Shown: positions 1 to 8,702 of the stretch, piece by piece
Numbering within the stretch: position 1 is the stretch's first letter
Layout of the letters: the number at the start of each line of letters is the position of its first letter
Source of the DNA: Suttonella ornithocola
GTDB taxonomy: Bacteria > Pseudomonadota > Gammaproteobacteria > Cardiobacteriales > Cardiobacteriaceae
Length of the DNA stretch: 23,388 nucleotides
Assembly (NCBI RefSeq): GCF_001889065.1
Contig: NZ_LWHB01000127.1
Coordinates: 1 to 23,388, forward strand
Reading direction: 5' to 3'
Position numbers and translations under genes: made by a program
The notes under the pieces: generated by a model
Told to the model about the DNA's origin: nothing
Database searches by the model: none
What the model saw: the letters and a program-made list of their open reading frames with translations, nothing else

Positions 1-204
1 TCATAAACGCAGTGATATTCAAGCAATCATTGAAGAGCATGGGCATGAGATAGTTTGGTTACCCCCTTATAGTCCAGACTTAAATCCTATTGAAAAGATG
101 TGGGCTTGGATTAAGCAAATACGCAAAGAATGGCGGATGGATTGTATTGATACTTTATTCTTTTATCTGCTTTGGATTGGGTTGGGTTTTAGATGATTGC
201 ACTA
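1..204 (+). mobile_element. IS630-family insertion sequence, right end
   Basis: Only the 3' part of the element lies in the window. It contains the last 64 codons of a DDE transposase, then about 8 bases that look like the element terminus. The transposase motif identifies the IS630/Tc1-mariner superfamily, which inserts at TA and leaves TA on both sides. TA dinucleotides occur at 203-204 and 205-206, where the pbpC reading frame stops, so the right border is placed there by inference. Read from outside inward, the terminus would be TAGTGCAATC. The left end and most of the transposase lie beyond base 1, so the element length and inverted repeats cannot be checked. Confidence 0.75.
2..196 (+). 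CDS. IS630-family transposase, C-terminal fragment (5' end outside window)
   Basis: The open frame enters the window at base 2 and ends at TGA 194-196, giving 64 residues. It includes the stretch LPPYSPDLNPIEKMWAWIK, which holds the last acidic residue (Glu) of the DDE catalytic triad and is diagnostic of IS630-type transposases. This domain catalyses cut-and-paste transposition into TA sites. Only the C-terminal part of the catalytic domain is visible, so whether the full protein is intact is unknown. No start codon or ribosome binding site is in the window. Confidence 0.88.
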   Translation, partial: HKRSDIQAIIEEHGHEIVWLPPYSPDLNPIEKMWAWIKQIRKEWRMDCIDTLFFYLLWIGLGFR

Positions 205-1449
205 TAAAGGTAGCTGATTTTTTTTGAGATATTGGGTAAAGGTTTCAGCGCCAATTTCTGCGAGTAATCGAACGGCAGGAATGTTTCTAGAGGCAACTAG
301 GGCTTCTGTTAAGGTAATGGTTCCCCGGTAATATCCGTCATAATTAGTCGGCCTATAAGATAGGGTAGTGATAAGGGTGTCATCAATTTTGCTGTTTGCT
401 TGGTATCGTAAATGTTCAAAAGCATAAAGTGTAATAAAGGGTTTTAGGGTGCTGCCCGGAGAGCGGATAGCTGTAAGAAGATCATTTTGCCCTTTTCTTC
501 TGGTACTGTAATAATCAGCGCTGCCTAGATAAGCAAGTATTTGAGCAGTATTGTTATCAATAATGGCGGCAGCAAGGTTACTTTTGTTATCTAATTGCGC
601 TAGAGCCTTTGTGAGTCGATTTTCTAGTTTTTTCTGTAGTGATAAATCTAAAGCGGTTAAAATGATATTTTCTTGTGGGTGTTGAGAAAGTTGTTTTTGG
701 CTATAGTGAGGGGCGTAACGAGGAAAGGAATATTGATGTAAAGTTAACATTTCTTTTGAGGCATTGTGGTAGTCAGTTTGGCTAATGACACTATTTTGAT
801 AGGCTTTATTTAGTAATTGATTACGCGCTTTTAGAGATTGTTGCGGATGCTTTAATCGATTTGGAGCTTGCGGAATGGTAATTAACCATGCGATTTCTGA
901 TAATGAGAGTTTTGTAACGGGTTTGTTGAAGTAATACAAAGCTGCAGCGTTAATACCTTCTATATTGCCACCCATTGGCGCGAGTGTGGAATAAATTTGA
1001 AGAATTTCGCTTTTGCTCAGTCGGCGTTCTAACTGCCAAGCGCGAAAGACTTCGATAATTTTATTTTTAAAGGTTCTCGGGCGAGGTTCGAGTAATCGTA
1101 CTGTTTGCATGGTAAGAGTAGAGGCACCACTAATCACTCGTCTAGCTTTGAGATTTTGATAGCCTGCGCGGATGATAGCACCAAAGTCAATGCCGTGGTG
1201 TTGAAAGAAATTTTTATCTTCTATATGAATAAGTAGTTTTTTATAGGTTTCTGGTAACGTAATAGTAGAAATTCTCCAAGTATCATCAGAACTTAAGGTT
1301 AAATAGACAAGTTCTCCACTGTGGTCAAGAACTTGTCTAGATAAGTGTTGAATTTTATTGAGGTTGGGTGGATAAAGAATATCTAGCCAAAGAAGAAGAC
1401 AAATACTATTAAGAATAAAGAGCAGTAATAGGGAGATTTTTTTGCGCAT
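202..1449 (-). pseudogene. pbpC: penicillin-binding protein 1C, truncated by IS630 insertion
   Basis: This is a bifunctional class A penicillin-binding protein that polymerises and crosslinks peptidoglycan at the outer face of the inner membrane. The 415 visible residues comprise an N-terminal membrane anchor (about 5-22), a GT51 glycosyltransferase domain with the EDKNFFQHHGID motif (E77) and GASTLTMQ (108-115, a PbpC-like variant), and the start of a transpeptidase domain with S333-T-L-K336 and an SRN motif at 387-389. The KTG motif and the C-terminal domain are absent: the family is usually about 770 residues. The frame stops exactly where the IS630 terminus begins, and the TAG appears to be supplied by the IS end. 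The glycosyltransferase half could still fold, but transpeptidation should be lost. It lies 5 bases after pilZ and is the last gene of the cluster. Confidence 0.82.
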
Positions 1450-1454
1450 AAATG

Positions 1455-1811
1455 CTACATGGTAGCACTCGGCAGTCCGCTGCTTAACATTTTTCCAAGA
1501 CTCTCTTCAATCGCTTCACGAATTTTAGGGGCTTCTCGACCGCGTAATTGAATGCCAATGCCGGGAACACGTTTTACCGCTGGTTTAGGTGGATTTAACC
1601 AAACAATTCGCCCAGAGGCTGCAAATTTCCCCGCTTTTTCGGGTAATTCTAGAAAGACGAAGACTTCTTGATCCAGTTGGTATTGTTCTTCTGTAGCAAA
1701 AAAAATACCACAGCCGTCTACAAATGGCATGTAAGCCTGATATAGTTCCCGGTTGTCATTCAATTTCAATTGAATGACACCTTTTTTAAGTTTGGATTGA
1801 GGATTGCTCAT
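1455..1811 (-). CDS. pilZ: type IV pilus assembly PilZ domain protein
   Basis: This 118-residue single-domain protein matches PilZ of type IV pilus biogenesis in sequence (VDGCGIFFATEE, GIGIQLRG) and in its position after holB, as in Pseudomonas. In that family PilZ acts in the cytoplasm with the extension ATPase PilB and the c-di-GMP protein FimX. The RxxxR arginines and the (D/N)xSxxG motif used by c-di-GMP-binding PilZ domains are not seen; the loop reads DGCG. That fits the non-binding pilus type. The start overlaps the holB stop by 4 bases (ATGA), suggesting translational coupling. It implies that the organism makes type IV pili, although no pilin gene lies in the window. Confidence 0.88.
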   Translation of the reverse strand: MSNPQSKLKKGVIQLKLNDNRELYQAYMPFVDGCGIFFATEEQYQLDQEVFVFLELPEKAGKFAASGRIVWLNPPKPAVKRVPGIGIQLRGREAPKIREAIEESLGKMLSSGLPSATM

Positions 1812-2755
1812 AAGATTAAATTCCTATTATCTAATTGTGTAAGTAATAAACTTCTGATTGTCGCGGAAGTATTGATTTGTATTTGGTTGGGTAATCGTAA
1901 GCGGCAAAGAGCTGCATATAAACTGTGTAACCGATAGGGGTCAATGGTTTTTATGAGTTCTTTGTCAATGTGTGGATTGTGCCAATTTTGCGGATAAGTG
2001 TCTAGTTGTATGATAGAAATAAGTGTTTCTAAGTTTAAGATAAGTAAGTGAAGTTTGTCTTTTTCGTCGTATTGATCAAGTTGCTGGAGAAATTTAAGCG
2101 TTTTTTGTGGGAAGGCACAATACTGTGCTAAATCTGGCAATATTTGTAAGGGTTCGGGTTTATCTTTTAAGGCAACTGCTTGAAAAGGATTATTATGAAA
2201 AAGAGAAAGAAGTACTTGTGCTTTTGAAGGTTCGATATCTTGGTTGACTAGCCAATTTAGGGCTTGCTGCGTATTTGGCTGAAGAACATTGATAATTCGA
2301 GAGCGGCTAAGAATAGTGGGTTTTACTGCACGACGAGTGCTTGCGCTAAGAATAAAATGGCTGTGAGAAGGAGGTTCTTCTAAGGTTTTTAGAAGAGCAT
2401 TAAGTGCATAGTCGTTGTAATGATCAATATCGGCTAAATAGATAAGTCGATAATCATTTAATACCGGCGTTTTGCTGATTTTTGTAATGAGTTCTCTCAC
2501 TTCAGCAGTTTTTAAGGGCGCTTCATAATAGAGAGTATCGGGATGGATTTCTTGGGCAATGAGATGACAAGCTTGGCAGTGTCCACAAGGTTTATCATCA
2601 ATCGTTTGCTGGCAAAGCGTGGTTAATTGATATTGATAGGCAAGAGCTTTTGCATTTTCTTTTTGTGGGTCGATAAGCAATAAGCAATTAATAGGCTTTT
2701 TTGTGAGTGGTAACAAAGGCGCTGGTAACGTTGTCCATGGATAAGTTTTTTTCAT
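1808..2755 (-). CDS. holB: DNA polymerase III subunit delta'
   Basis: Delta' is part of the clamp loader that opens and loads the beta sliding clamp. This 315-residue protein has the zinc-module cysteines C48, C57, C60 and C63 (LCQQ...CGHCQACH), the NALLKTLEEPP segment (119-129) and SRSR at 150-153 in place of the usual SRC motif. No functional Walker A is visible near residue 30, as expected for delta', which does not hydrolyse ATP. The gene overlaps tmk upstream and pilZ downstream by 4 bases each, so it is part of a tightly coupled tmk-holB-pilZ unit. Confidence 0.92.
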   Translation of the reverse strand: MKKTYPWTTLPAPLLPLTKKPINCLLLIDPQKENAKALAYQYQLTTLCQQTIDDKPCGHCQACHLIAQEIHPDTLYYEAPLKTAEVRELITKISKTPVLNDYRLIYLADIDHYNDYALNALLKTLEEPPSHSHFILSASTRRAVKPTILSRSRIINVLQPNTQQALNWLVNQDIEPSKAQVLLSLFHNNPFQAVALKDKPEPLQILPDLAQYCAFPQKTLKFLQQLDQYDEKDKLHLLILNLETLISIIQLDTYPQNWHNPHIDKELIKTIDPYRLHSLYAALCRLRLPNQIQINTSATIRSLLLTQLDNRNLIL

Positions 2756-3372
2756 GAATCAAGTAATGTATCAAGGTAGGATTGTATTTGTTGAAAAACC
2801 GTTTGTGGTTCTTTATTCGCCTCAATTAAGTGGACGTGCGTTTCATTTTCTGCACGTTGATAATAACCAGACGCAACCCGTTGGAAAAATTTTTGATTTT
2901 CGTTTTCCATACGGTCTTTTTCCTGTTCTCGTTGATTTAGTCGAGTTTTGGCAATCTGTTCTGAGACGGTAAGGATTAGGCTGAGATGAGGTTGAAAATC
3001 TCCTTGTATCCATTTTTCAAGGGAACGAATACGTGTTAAATCAATTCCACGACCATAACCTTGATAAGCATAAGTTGCATCATTAAAGCGATCAGAAATA
3101 ACCCATTCGCCTTCTTGTAATCGTGGCCATATCTCTTGTTCTAAATGTTGCTTACGGGCAGCAAAAATTAGTAGGAGTTCTGTTTCAGCCGTTGGAACTA
3201 AATTAGGATTAAGAAATATGTTTCGAATTTTTTCACCAACGGCAGTTCCACCCGGTTCACGTGTGAGATAAACCGTTTTATTTTTTTGATGCAAATAGTG
3301 TTTAATGTAGCGTAATTGAGTGGTTTTGCCCGCTCCTTCTGTGCCGTCTAAAGTAATAAATTTTCCAGTCAT
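2752..3372 (-). CDS. tmk: thymidylate kinase
   Basis: The enzyme converts dTMP to dTDP with ATP in the cytoplasm, an essential step of dTTP synthesis. The 206-residue sequence opens with a P-loop GTEGAGKT (10-17), has the DRF motif at 94-96 followed by the substrate-binding segment DATYAYQGYGRG, and a charged LID with arginines around 144-154. Length is normal for the family. It overlaps both mltG (3369-3372) and holB (2752-2755) by 4 bases. The order mltG-tmk-holB-pilZ is typical of gammaproteobacteria. Confidence 0.95.
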   Translation of the reverse strand: MTGKFITLDGTEGAGKTTQLRYIKHYLHQKNKTVYLTREPGGTAVGEKIRNIFLNPNLVPTAETELLLIFAARKQHLEQEIWPRLQEGEWVISDRFNDATYAYQGYGRGIDLTRIRSLEKWIQGDFQPHLSLILTVSEQIAKTRLNQREQEKDRMENENQKFFQRVASGYYQRAENETHVHLIEANKEPQTVFQQIQSYLDTLLDS

Positions 3373-4382
3373 GGTTTTTTCGTTAATTGGTTACGATAAT
3401 GTTGAACGGCTTTCTGATGTTCTTGGTAGGTGACGCTAAAGCTGTGTCCACCTGCGCCATTGGCTACAAAATAAAGCGTATTGCTATTATCAGGATTGAC
3501 AGCTGCTTGGATAGAGGCTTTGCTGGGCAGTGCAATGGGCGTAGGCGGCAAGCCATTGCGTGTATAAGTATTGTAAGGCGTATCTGTTTGTAAATCTTTT
3601 TTTGTTAGTATCTGTTTTGGTGAAGATAAACCATACAGAACAGTTGGGTCAGTTTGTAAACGCATGTTTTTTTGTAAGCGTCGATTAAAAACACCAGAAA
3701 CTTGCTCTCTTTCAGAAGGGATAGCGGTTTCTTTTTCAATAATTGAAGCAAGAATTAAAGCTTCATAGGGCGTTTTTAAGGCAATATTATTTGAGCGCTT
3801 GCTCCAAGCTTCTGATAAGGCGGATTGTAATGCTTGGTGCATTCGTTTAAGTAGCGCTAAATCCGTAGTTTTATAGGGAAAATGATAGGTTTCAGGCAAA
3901 AATTGTCCTTCTAAGCTTCCGTTAATATTTAGTGCTTTTGCAATTTCTTCTGGTGTTTTATTTTGCAAAGTTTGCGTAATATCTGGTGTATTAGAAAGTT
4001 GTTCTAATAAGGCTTTTGCGGTTTTTCCTTCTACTAATTGAAAAGAAAAAGTAGCAACCTCGCCTTTAATCATTTTATGCAATAATACTGGAATGGTTAT
4101 ATTTTGCTCAAGGCGATAATATCCAGCTTGAATTTTTTGTGCGCTTCCATTAAGTCTGGCATATAGCGGAACGACCCAGCTGTTTTTCAGTCCATAATCT
4201 TGCTCTAAGATACGAGCAATACTGGTAACACTACTACCTTTAGGAATATGGATAATTGTATTGTTTTGCGCTTGAATAGGTGTTTGTAAAGTTTGTTGAT
4301 AGATAAAATAGCCTATACCACCTAATCCTAAAAGCATTAGGAAGGTTAATAGGAGTAGGTGGCGTAGGATTTTTTGAATCAT
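3369..4382 (-). CDS. mltG: endolytic murein transglycosylase
   Basis: MltG (YceG) is an inner-membrane lytic transglycosylase that cuts nascent glycan strands and sets their length. The 337-residue protein has an N-terminal membrane anchor (about 7-29), a LysM-like region near 42-62 (IIHIPKGSSVTSIARILE) and the catalytic domain with ASIIEKET (212-219, catalytic Glu216), followed by MRLQTDPTVLYG and NTYTRNGLPPTPI. It begins 2 bases after the fabF stop. In E. coli and Pseudomonas pabC sits between fabF and mltG; there is no room for it here. Confidence 0.94.
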   Translation of the reverse strand: MIQKILRHLLLLTFLMLLGLGGIGYFIYQQTLQTPIQAQNNTIIHIPKGSSVTSIARILEQDYGLKNSWVVPLYARLNGSAQKIQAGYYRLEQNITIPVLLHKMIKGEVATFSFQLVEGKTAKALLEQLSNTPDITQTLQNKTPEEIAKALNINGSLEGQFLPETYHFPYKTTDLALLKRMHQALQSALSEAWSKRSNNIALKTPYEALILASIIEKETAIPSEREQVSGVFNRRLQKNMRLQTDPTVLYGLSSPKQILTKKDLQTDTPYNTYTRNGLPPTPIALPSKASIQAAVNPDNSNTLYFVANGAGGHSFSVTYQEHQKAVQHYRNQLTKKP

Positions 4383-4384
4383 TA

Positions 4385-5644
4385 TTAGATTTTTTTGAAA
4401 ATTAGAGTGCCATTTGTACCGCCAAAACCAAATGAGTTTGACATAGCAATAGTTATATTGGCATCGCGAGCGGTATTAGGACAATAATCTAAATCACAAT
4501 CTTCACTAGGATTATCTAAATTGATAGTCGGTGGAATTTTTCCATCGCGTAAAGCCAGTAAAGTAAAAATGGCCTCTAACCCACCAGCAGCACCTAAAGC
4601 ATGACCAGTCATAGATTTAGTAGAACTGACAACCGTTTGATAAGCTGTTTCTCCAAAAGCTTTCTTGATAGCTTGTGTTTCCGCTAAATCACCAATAGGT
4701 GTGGAGGTTCCATGTGCATTGATATAATCTACCTGTTCAGGATTGATACGGGCATCTTTTAAAGCTTGTGTCATACAGCGTGCTGCACCAATTCCTTCAG
4801 GATGTGTAGCGGTAATATGATAAGCGTCTCCACTCATTCCCACGCCAATTAACTCTCCATAGATTTTTGCATTGCGTGCTTTAGCATGCTCTAAAGTTTC
4901 TAGAATCAAAACGCCGGCGCCGTCCCCTAAGACAAAACCATCTCTGTCTTTGTCCCAAGGACGAGAAGCAGCCTGAGGTTCCTCATTTCGGGTAGATAAG
5001 GCTTTGGCTGCAGCAAATCCAGCAATTCCCATATCATTGCCTGCCATTTCTGCACCGCCAGCAATCATAATTTTTGCATCCCCATGTTGTAGCATACGGT
5101 ATGCTTGTGCAATAGAGTGAGTTGCACTGGCGCAAGCTGTTGAGGTGGCAAGATTAGGACCTTTTAAGCCGTAACGAATAGAAAGATTACCAGAAATCAT
5201 ATTGATGATATTAGCAGGAACATAAAAAGGAGAAACACGGCGCGCACCGCGCTCAAGAAATTCCTTATAACCCCCTAGCATCCCGGGTAAACCACCAATT
5301 CCACTACCAATAATGACACCAGTTTGCTCTAAAAGTGCTTCATCATCAAGATTTAGCCCAGAATCCTTAATGGCTTGAATACCTGCTGCCATTCCATAAT
5401 GAATAAACGTATCCATTTTTCTAGCTTCTTTAGCAGAAAAGTATTTTTCACTATCAAAGTCGCTAACAGAACCGCGAAAACGGACAGGTAAATCGCTGGC
5501 ATCATAATCGGTAATGGGTTGAATACCGCTTTTGCCTGCTAAAATATTTTGCCAAGCTTTTTCTATTTGGCTACCAACTGGGCTAACGATGCCCATACCT
5601 GTAACAACAACTCGTTGTAGATGATGTGCAGTGGTTGTAGTCAT
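4385..5644 (-). CDS. fabF: 3-oxoacyl-ACP synthase II (KAS II)
   Basis: FabF elongates acyl-ACP with malonyl-ACP in type II fatty acid synthesis and controls unsaturated chain elongation. All catalytic residues are present: Cys171 in TACASATHS, His311 in NAHGTSTPIGD and His348 in TGHALGAAGG. The length of 419 residues is usual (about 413), with a slightly extended N-terminus. The start has an AAGAG ribosome site 7 bases upstream, located between the acpP terminator and the gene. Expression must therefore come from readthrough of that terminator or from a promoter not recognised here. Confidence 0.96.
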   Translation of the reverse strand: MTTTTAHHLQRVVVTGMGIVSPVGSQIEKAWQNILAGKSGIQPITDYDASDLPVRFRGSVSDFDSEKYFSAKEARKMDTFIHYGMAAGIQAIKDSGLNLDDEALLEQTGVIIGSGIGGLPGMLGGYKEFLERGARRVSPFYVPANIINMISGNLSIRYGLKGPNLATSTACASATHSIAQAYRMLQHGDAKIMIAGGAEMAGNDMGIAGFAAAKALSTRNEEPQAASRPWDKDRDGFVLGDGAGVLILETLEHAKARNAKIYGELIGVGMSGDAYHITATHPEGIGAARCMTQALKDARINPEQVDYINAHGTSTPIGDLAETQAIKKAFGETAYQTVVSSTKSMTGHALGAAGGLEAIFTLLALRDGKIPPTINLDNPSEDCDLDYCPNTARDANITIAMSNSFGFGGTNGTLIFKKI

Positions 5645-5660
5645 AAATGCTCTTATTAGT

Positions 5661-5701
5661 AAAATAAAAAACCACGATAGTGTAGGGACACTATCGTGGT
5701 T
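5661..5701 (-). terminator. intrinsic terminator between acpP and fabF
   Basis: A perfect 13-base-pair stem (5670-5682 paired with 5689-5701) with a 6-base loop is followed on the minus strand by TTTTATTTT (5669-5661). This is a textbook rho-independent terminator. It lies 23 bases after the acpP stop codon and inside an otherwise continuous fab cluster, so it probably gives high monocistronic acpP mRNA and reduced downstream readthrough. Confidence 0.9.
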
Positions 5702-5724
5702 AGTGATTTGGATAGCTACCCCGA

Positions 5725-5964
5725 TTAAGCCTGATTGGCTTTTACATAATCGATAGCAGATTGAACAGTAGTGATTTTTTCTGCCTCTTCATCGGGAATT
5801 TCACAGTCAAATTCTTTTTCTAGAGACATGACAAGTTCGACAAGATCTAATGAATCTGCGCCAAGATCATCAATAAAATGTGCTTCTGGCTTAACTTGCG
5901 CTTCGTCAACGCTTAGTTGCTCAGCAATTACTTTGATGACACGTTCTTCAATGGTGTTACTCAT
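5725..5964 (-). CDS. acpP: acyl carrier protein
   Basis: ACP carries growing acyl chains on a 4'-phosphopantetheine arm attached to Ser38 in the GADSLD motif. The 79-residue acidic protein is of normal size. It is preceded by its own near-consensus promoter (6001-6029) and an AGGAA ribosome binding site. A strong terminator follows it. These features fit its role as one of the most abundant cell proteins and separate its expression from its fab neighbours. Confidence 0.97.
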   Translation of the reverse strand: MSNTIEERVIKVIAEQLSVDEAQVKPEAHFIDDLGADSLDLVELVMSLEKEFDCEIPDEEAEKITTVQSAIDYVKANQA

Positions 5965-6000
5965 TTTTGATTCCTATGGTTTGATAAAAAAAGTTCGCGT

Positions 6001-6029
6001 ATTATATCTTATCTGACTAATGGGGTAAA
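6001..6029 (-). promoter_or_regulatory. sigma70 promoter of acpP
   Basis: On the minus strand TTTACC (6029-6024) and a perfect TATAAT (6006-6001) are separated by 17 bases. The elements sit in the 84-base gap between fabG and acpP, about 35 bases upstream of the acpP start. Together with the terminator after acpP this defines an acpP transcription unit nested in the fab cluster. Confidence 0.7.
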
Positions 6030-6048
6030 AAAGTTTTGCTCGCACAAA

Positions 6049-6789
6049 CTAAATCATATACATACCGCCATTAATATGTAATGTTTCACCTGTAATATAG
6101 TCAGCTTGTGCTAAAAATACAACTGCTTCAGCAATATCTTCTGGTTTTCCTAAACTGGCTAATGGTACGTTATCAATGAGCGCTTGTTTTTGAGTATCTG
6201 GTAAATTATCTGTCATATCTGTTGAGATAAATCCCGGCGCAATAACATTAACGGTAATGCCTCTAGAGCCAATTTCACGTGCCAAGGATTTTGAAAAACC
6301 AATCAATCCAGCTTTTGCAGCAGCATAGTTGGTCTGCCCAACATTACCCATTACTCCAACAACAGAAGCGATATTGATAATTCTACCAAATCGTGCTTTC
6401 ATCATATCGCGACTACTCGCTTTACAAAGGCGATAAACGCTATTTAGATTTGTATTGATAACATTATCCCACTGCTCAGCTTTCATCCGCATCAGTAGAT
6501 TATCGTCTGTAATTCCAGCGTTATTTACTAAAATTTCAATGGGATTATAATTTTGCTTGATTTCGGTAAAGACTTTTTCAATATTATCTTCACTATTCAC
6601 ATTCAAAACCATTCCGCAGCCGGTAAATCCAGCTTGTTCAATTGTTTTAGTGATAGCTTGCGCGCCTGATTTAGAAGTTGCTGTTCCAATGACTGTACAA
6701 CCTGCTTTGCCTAGCGCAAATAAAATAGCTTTGCCAATCCCGCGGCTAGCACCAGTGATTAAAGCTGTTTTTCCACTAATTTTGCTCAT
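6049..6789 (-). CDS. fabG: 3-oxoacyl-ACP reductase
   Basis: FabG is the NADPH-dependent reductase of the elongation cycle, converting 3-oxoacyl-ACP to 3-hydroxyacyl-ACP. This 246-residue short-chain dehydrogenase has the nucleotide loop TGASRGIGKA (12-21), NNAG (89-92) and the catalytic Ser142, Tyr155 and Lys159 (YAAAK). The C-terminal HINGGMYM is typical of FabG. Its start overlaps the fabD stop by 4 bases. Confidence 0.96.
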   Translation of the reverse strand: MSKISGKTALITGASRGIGKAILFALGKAGCTVIGTATSKSGAQAITKTIEQAGFTGCGMVLNVNSEDNIEKVFTEIKQNYNPIEILVNNAGITDDNLLMRMKAEQWDNVINTNLNSVYRLCKASSRDMMKARFGRIINIASVVGVMGNVGQTNYAAAKAGLIGFSKSLAREIGSRGITVNVIAPGFISTDMTDNLPDTQKQALIDNVPLASLGKPEDIAEAVVFLAQADYITGETLHINGGMYMI

Positions 6790-7718
6790 GTATTCTCCAC
6801 AAGATGACAGACGTTTTCAAGTGCTTCAGGCGTATTAAAAGCAGTAGTTGATAAATTACTATCAATTCTCTTATTAAGACCAGTCAGAATTTTTCCAGGA
6901 CCGACCTCTATACAAGCAGTAACGCCTTCACCTACTAACTTCAAAATACTTGCTGCCCACAATACAGGTTGATAAAGCTGGGCTCCCAAAGCAGCTTCAA
7001 TACCATAGCGATCAGCGTGTAACTTGGTATCCACATTAAATATCACAGGCGTATTTAGTGGTTTCCAGTGAACCTTATCTAAATATAATCCAAGTTTTGC
7101 TGCAGCAGGTCGCATTAAAGGCGTATGAGAAGGAACGCTTACTGGTAACAAAAGCGCACGCTTTGCGCCAGCTTCTTTAAAAACTTCGCAGGCATTTTTA
7201 ACAGCCTCGTATCGCCCTCCAATAACAACTTGTTCTGGTGCATTAAAGTTTGCAGGATAAACTTCTCCTTCAACTTCTCCACAAATTTTGCTTACAGTTG
7301 CGTTTTTTAATCCTAGAATAGCAGCCATTGCCCCTTCGCCATGAGGTACAGCTTCTTGCATTAACTTTCCTCTGGTATGGACTAAATGAATAGCTTCTGC
7401 AAATGAAAGCGCGCCAGCAGCGCATAAAGCTGTATATTCTCCTAAAGAGTGTCCAGCCATATAATTGGGCGTAAAAGAGATTTCCTTTCTAAGAATTTCT
7501 AGCGCAGCAATTGAAGCAGTTAGAATAATTGGTTGAGTATATTCAGTGCGATTAAGAAAATTATCGGTATTGTTTTGAGTAAGATCCCAAAGATTATATC
7601 CTACTATATCGCTAGCTTCTTGAAATCGCTCCTTAACCAAACTGTATTGTTCACTAAAGGCTTTCATCATACCCACGCTTTGTGAGCCTTGTCCTGGAAA
7701 AATAAGTGCGATGCTCAT
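6786..7718 (-). CDS. fabD: malonyl-CoA:ACP transacylase
   Basis: FabD transfers malonyl from CoA to ACP, supplying the extender unit for FabH and FabF. The 310-residue protein has Q10 in FPGQGSQ, the nucleophile Ser91 in GHSLGEY, Arg116 that binds the malonyl carboxylate, and His198 in SVPSHTPLM. Length is normal. It is 15 bases downstream of fabH, with an AGGAG ribosome binding site in that gap, and is coupled to fabG by a 4-base overlap. Confidence 0.96.
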   Translation of the reverse strand: MSIALIFPGQGSQSVGMMKAFSEQYSLVKERFQEASDIVGYNLWDLTQNNTDNFLNRTEYTQPIILTASIAALEILRKEISFTPNYMAGHSLGEYTALCAAGALSFAEAIHLVHTRGKLMQEAVPHGEGAMAAILGLKNATVSKICGEVEGEVYPANFNAPEQVVIGGRYEAVKNACEVFKEAGAKRALLLPVSVPSHTPLMRPAAAKLGLYLDKVHWKPLNTPVIFNVDTKLHADRYGIEAALGAQLYQPVLWAASILKLVGEGVTACIEVGPGKILTGLNKRIDSNLSTTAFNTPEALENVCHLVENT

Positions 7719-7733
7719 AATAGACTCCTTTTA

Positions 7734-8702
7734 TTAGTAGGTAAGAATGCAGCCACCCCAAGTAAAGCCGCCGCCAAATGCTTCTAATAGTAATTTTTGT
7801 CCACGCTGAATTTTTCCGCTCCTAATACCGTAATCTAATGCTAGAGGTACTGAGGCGGCAGAAGTGTTTGCATGTTGATTTACCGTGACGATAACTTTAT
7901 CCATTGACATGCCTAAATGTTCAGCTGTTGCGCTAATAATGCGTAGATTTGCTTGGTGAGGGACAAGATAATCAATTTCTTCAGCGCACATATTGCATTT
8001 TTCTAGCAATTCGCCGACCAATCCAGATAAAGAACGAACAGCAACTTTAAAGACTTCACGCCCTTGCATTTCAATAAATCGACTACGAACGGCATAATCA
8101 TTAGCAGAAGAACCTGGTCCGCAAGGTGCCCAAAGTAATTCTTTAAACCCACCATCGCTATGTAGAATGCTACCATATATACCTGGCGTATCAGAAGCGC
8201 CAAGAACAGCAGCACCAGCGCCATCACCAAATAAAATAGCAGTGCTTCTATCTTGCCAGTTTAGAGCATTGGTAAAAAGCTCAGAACCAACAACCAAAAT
8301 ATGTCGGTAGGTACCAGCTTTAATAAAATTATCAGCAACAGTTAATGCATAGATAAATCCAGAGCATACGGCCTGTATATCAAAAGCAGGGATATTTTTG
8401 CAGCCTAAACGAGATTGTAATTGAGTGGCATTACTGGGAAAAAGATGTTCAGGTGTTGAAGTGGCGACAATAATTAGGTCTAAATCTTGCGCGGAGATTC
8501 CTGCGCTTTCAAGTGCTCTAAGGGCGGCTTGTTCGCCCATATCTGTGCTGCTTTCGTTAGGAGCGGCAATATGTCTTTGTTCAATACCTGTGCGAGTACG
8601 AATCCATTCATCAGAAGTATCTAAGCTTTGGCTAAGCTCATCATTACTGATAATTCGTTCAGGGAGGTAGCTACCGGTACCAAGAATTTTACTGTAGTTC
8701 AT
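7734..8702 (-). CDS. fabH: 3-oxoacyl-ACP synthase III (KAS III)
   Basis: FabH starts fatty acid synthesis by condensing acetyl-CoA with malonyl-ACP. The catalytic triad is visible: Cys113 in AVCSGFIYAL, His249 in VPHQANLRI and Asn279 in NQHANTSAAS. The length of 322 residues is close to the usual 317. The start overlaps the plsX stop by 4 bases (ATGA), suggesting coupled translation of the phospholipid and fatty acid initiation enzymes. Confidence 0.96.
   Translation of the reverse strand: MNYSKILGTGSYLPERIISNDELSQSLDTSDEWIRTRTGIEQRHIAAPNESSTDMGEQAALRALESAGISAQDLDLIIVATSTPEHLFPSNATQLQSRLGCKNIPAFDIQAVCSGFIYALTVADNFIKAGTYRHILVVGSELFTNALNWQDRSTAILFGDGAGAAVLGASDTPGIYGSILHSDGGFKELLWAPCGPGSSANDYAVRSRFIEMQGREVFKVAVRSLSGLVGELLEKCNMCAEEIDYLVPHQANLRIISATAEHLGMSMDKVIVTVNQHANTSAASVPLALDYGIRSGKIQRGQKLLLEAFGGGFTWGGCILTY

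Noticed and set aside
1455..1811. PilZ as a c-di-GMP receptor
   Set aside because: The arginine motif and the (D/N)xSxxG motif are not visible, and the gene context is that of the non-binding pilus PilZ.
2754..2972. Plus-strand open frame opposite tmk
   Set aside because: It lies wholly within the well-supported tmk gene, has no recognisable motif, and is a shadow of the coding strand.
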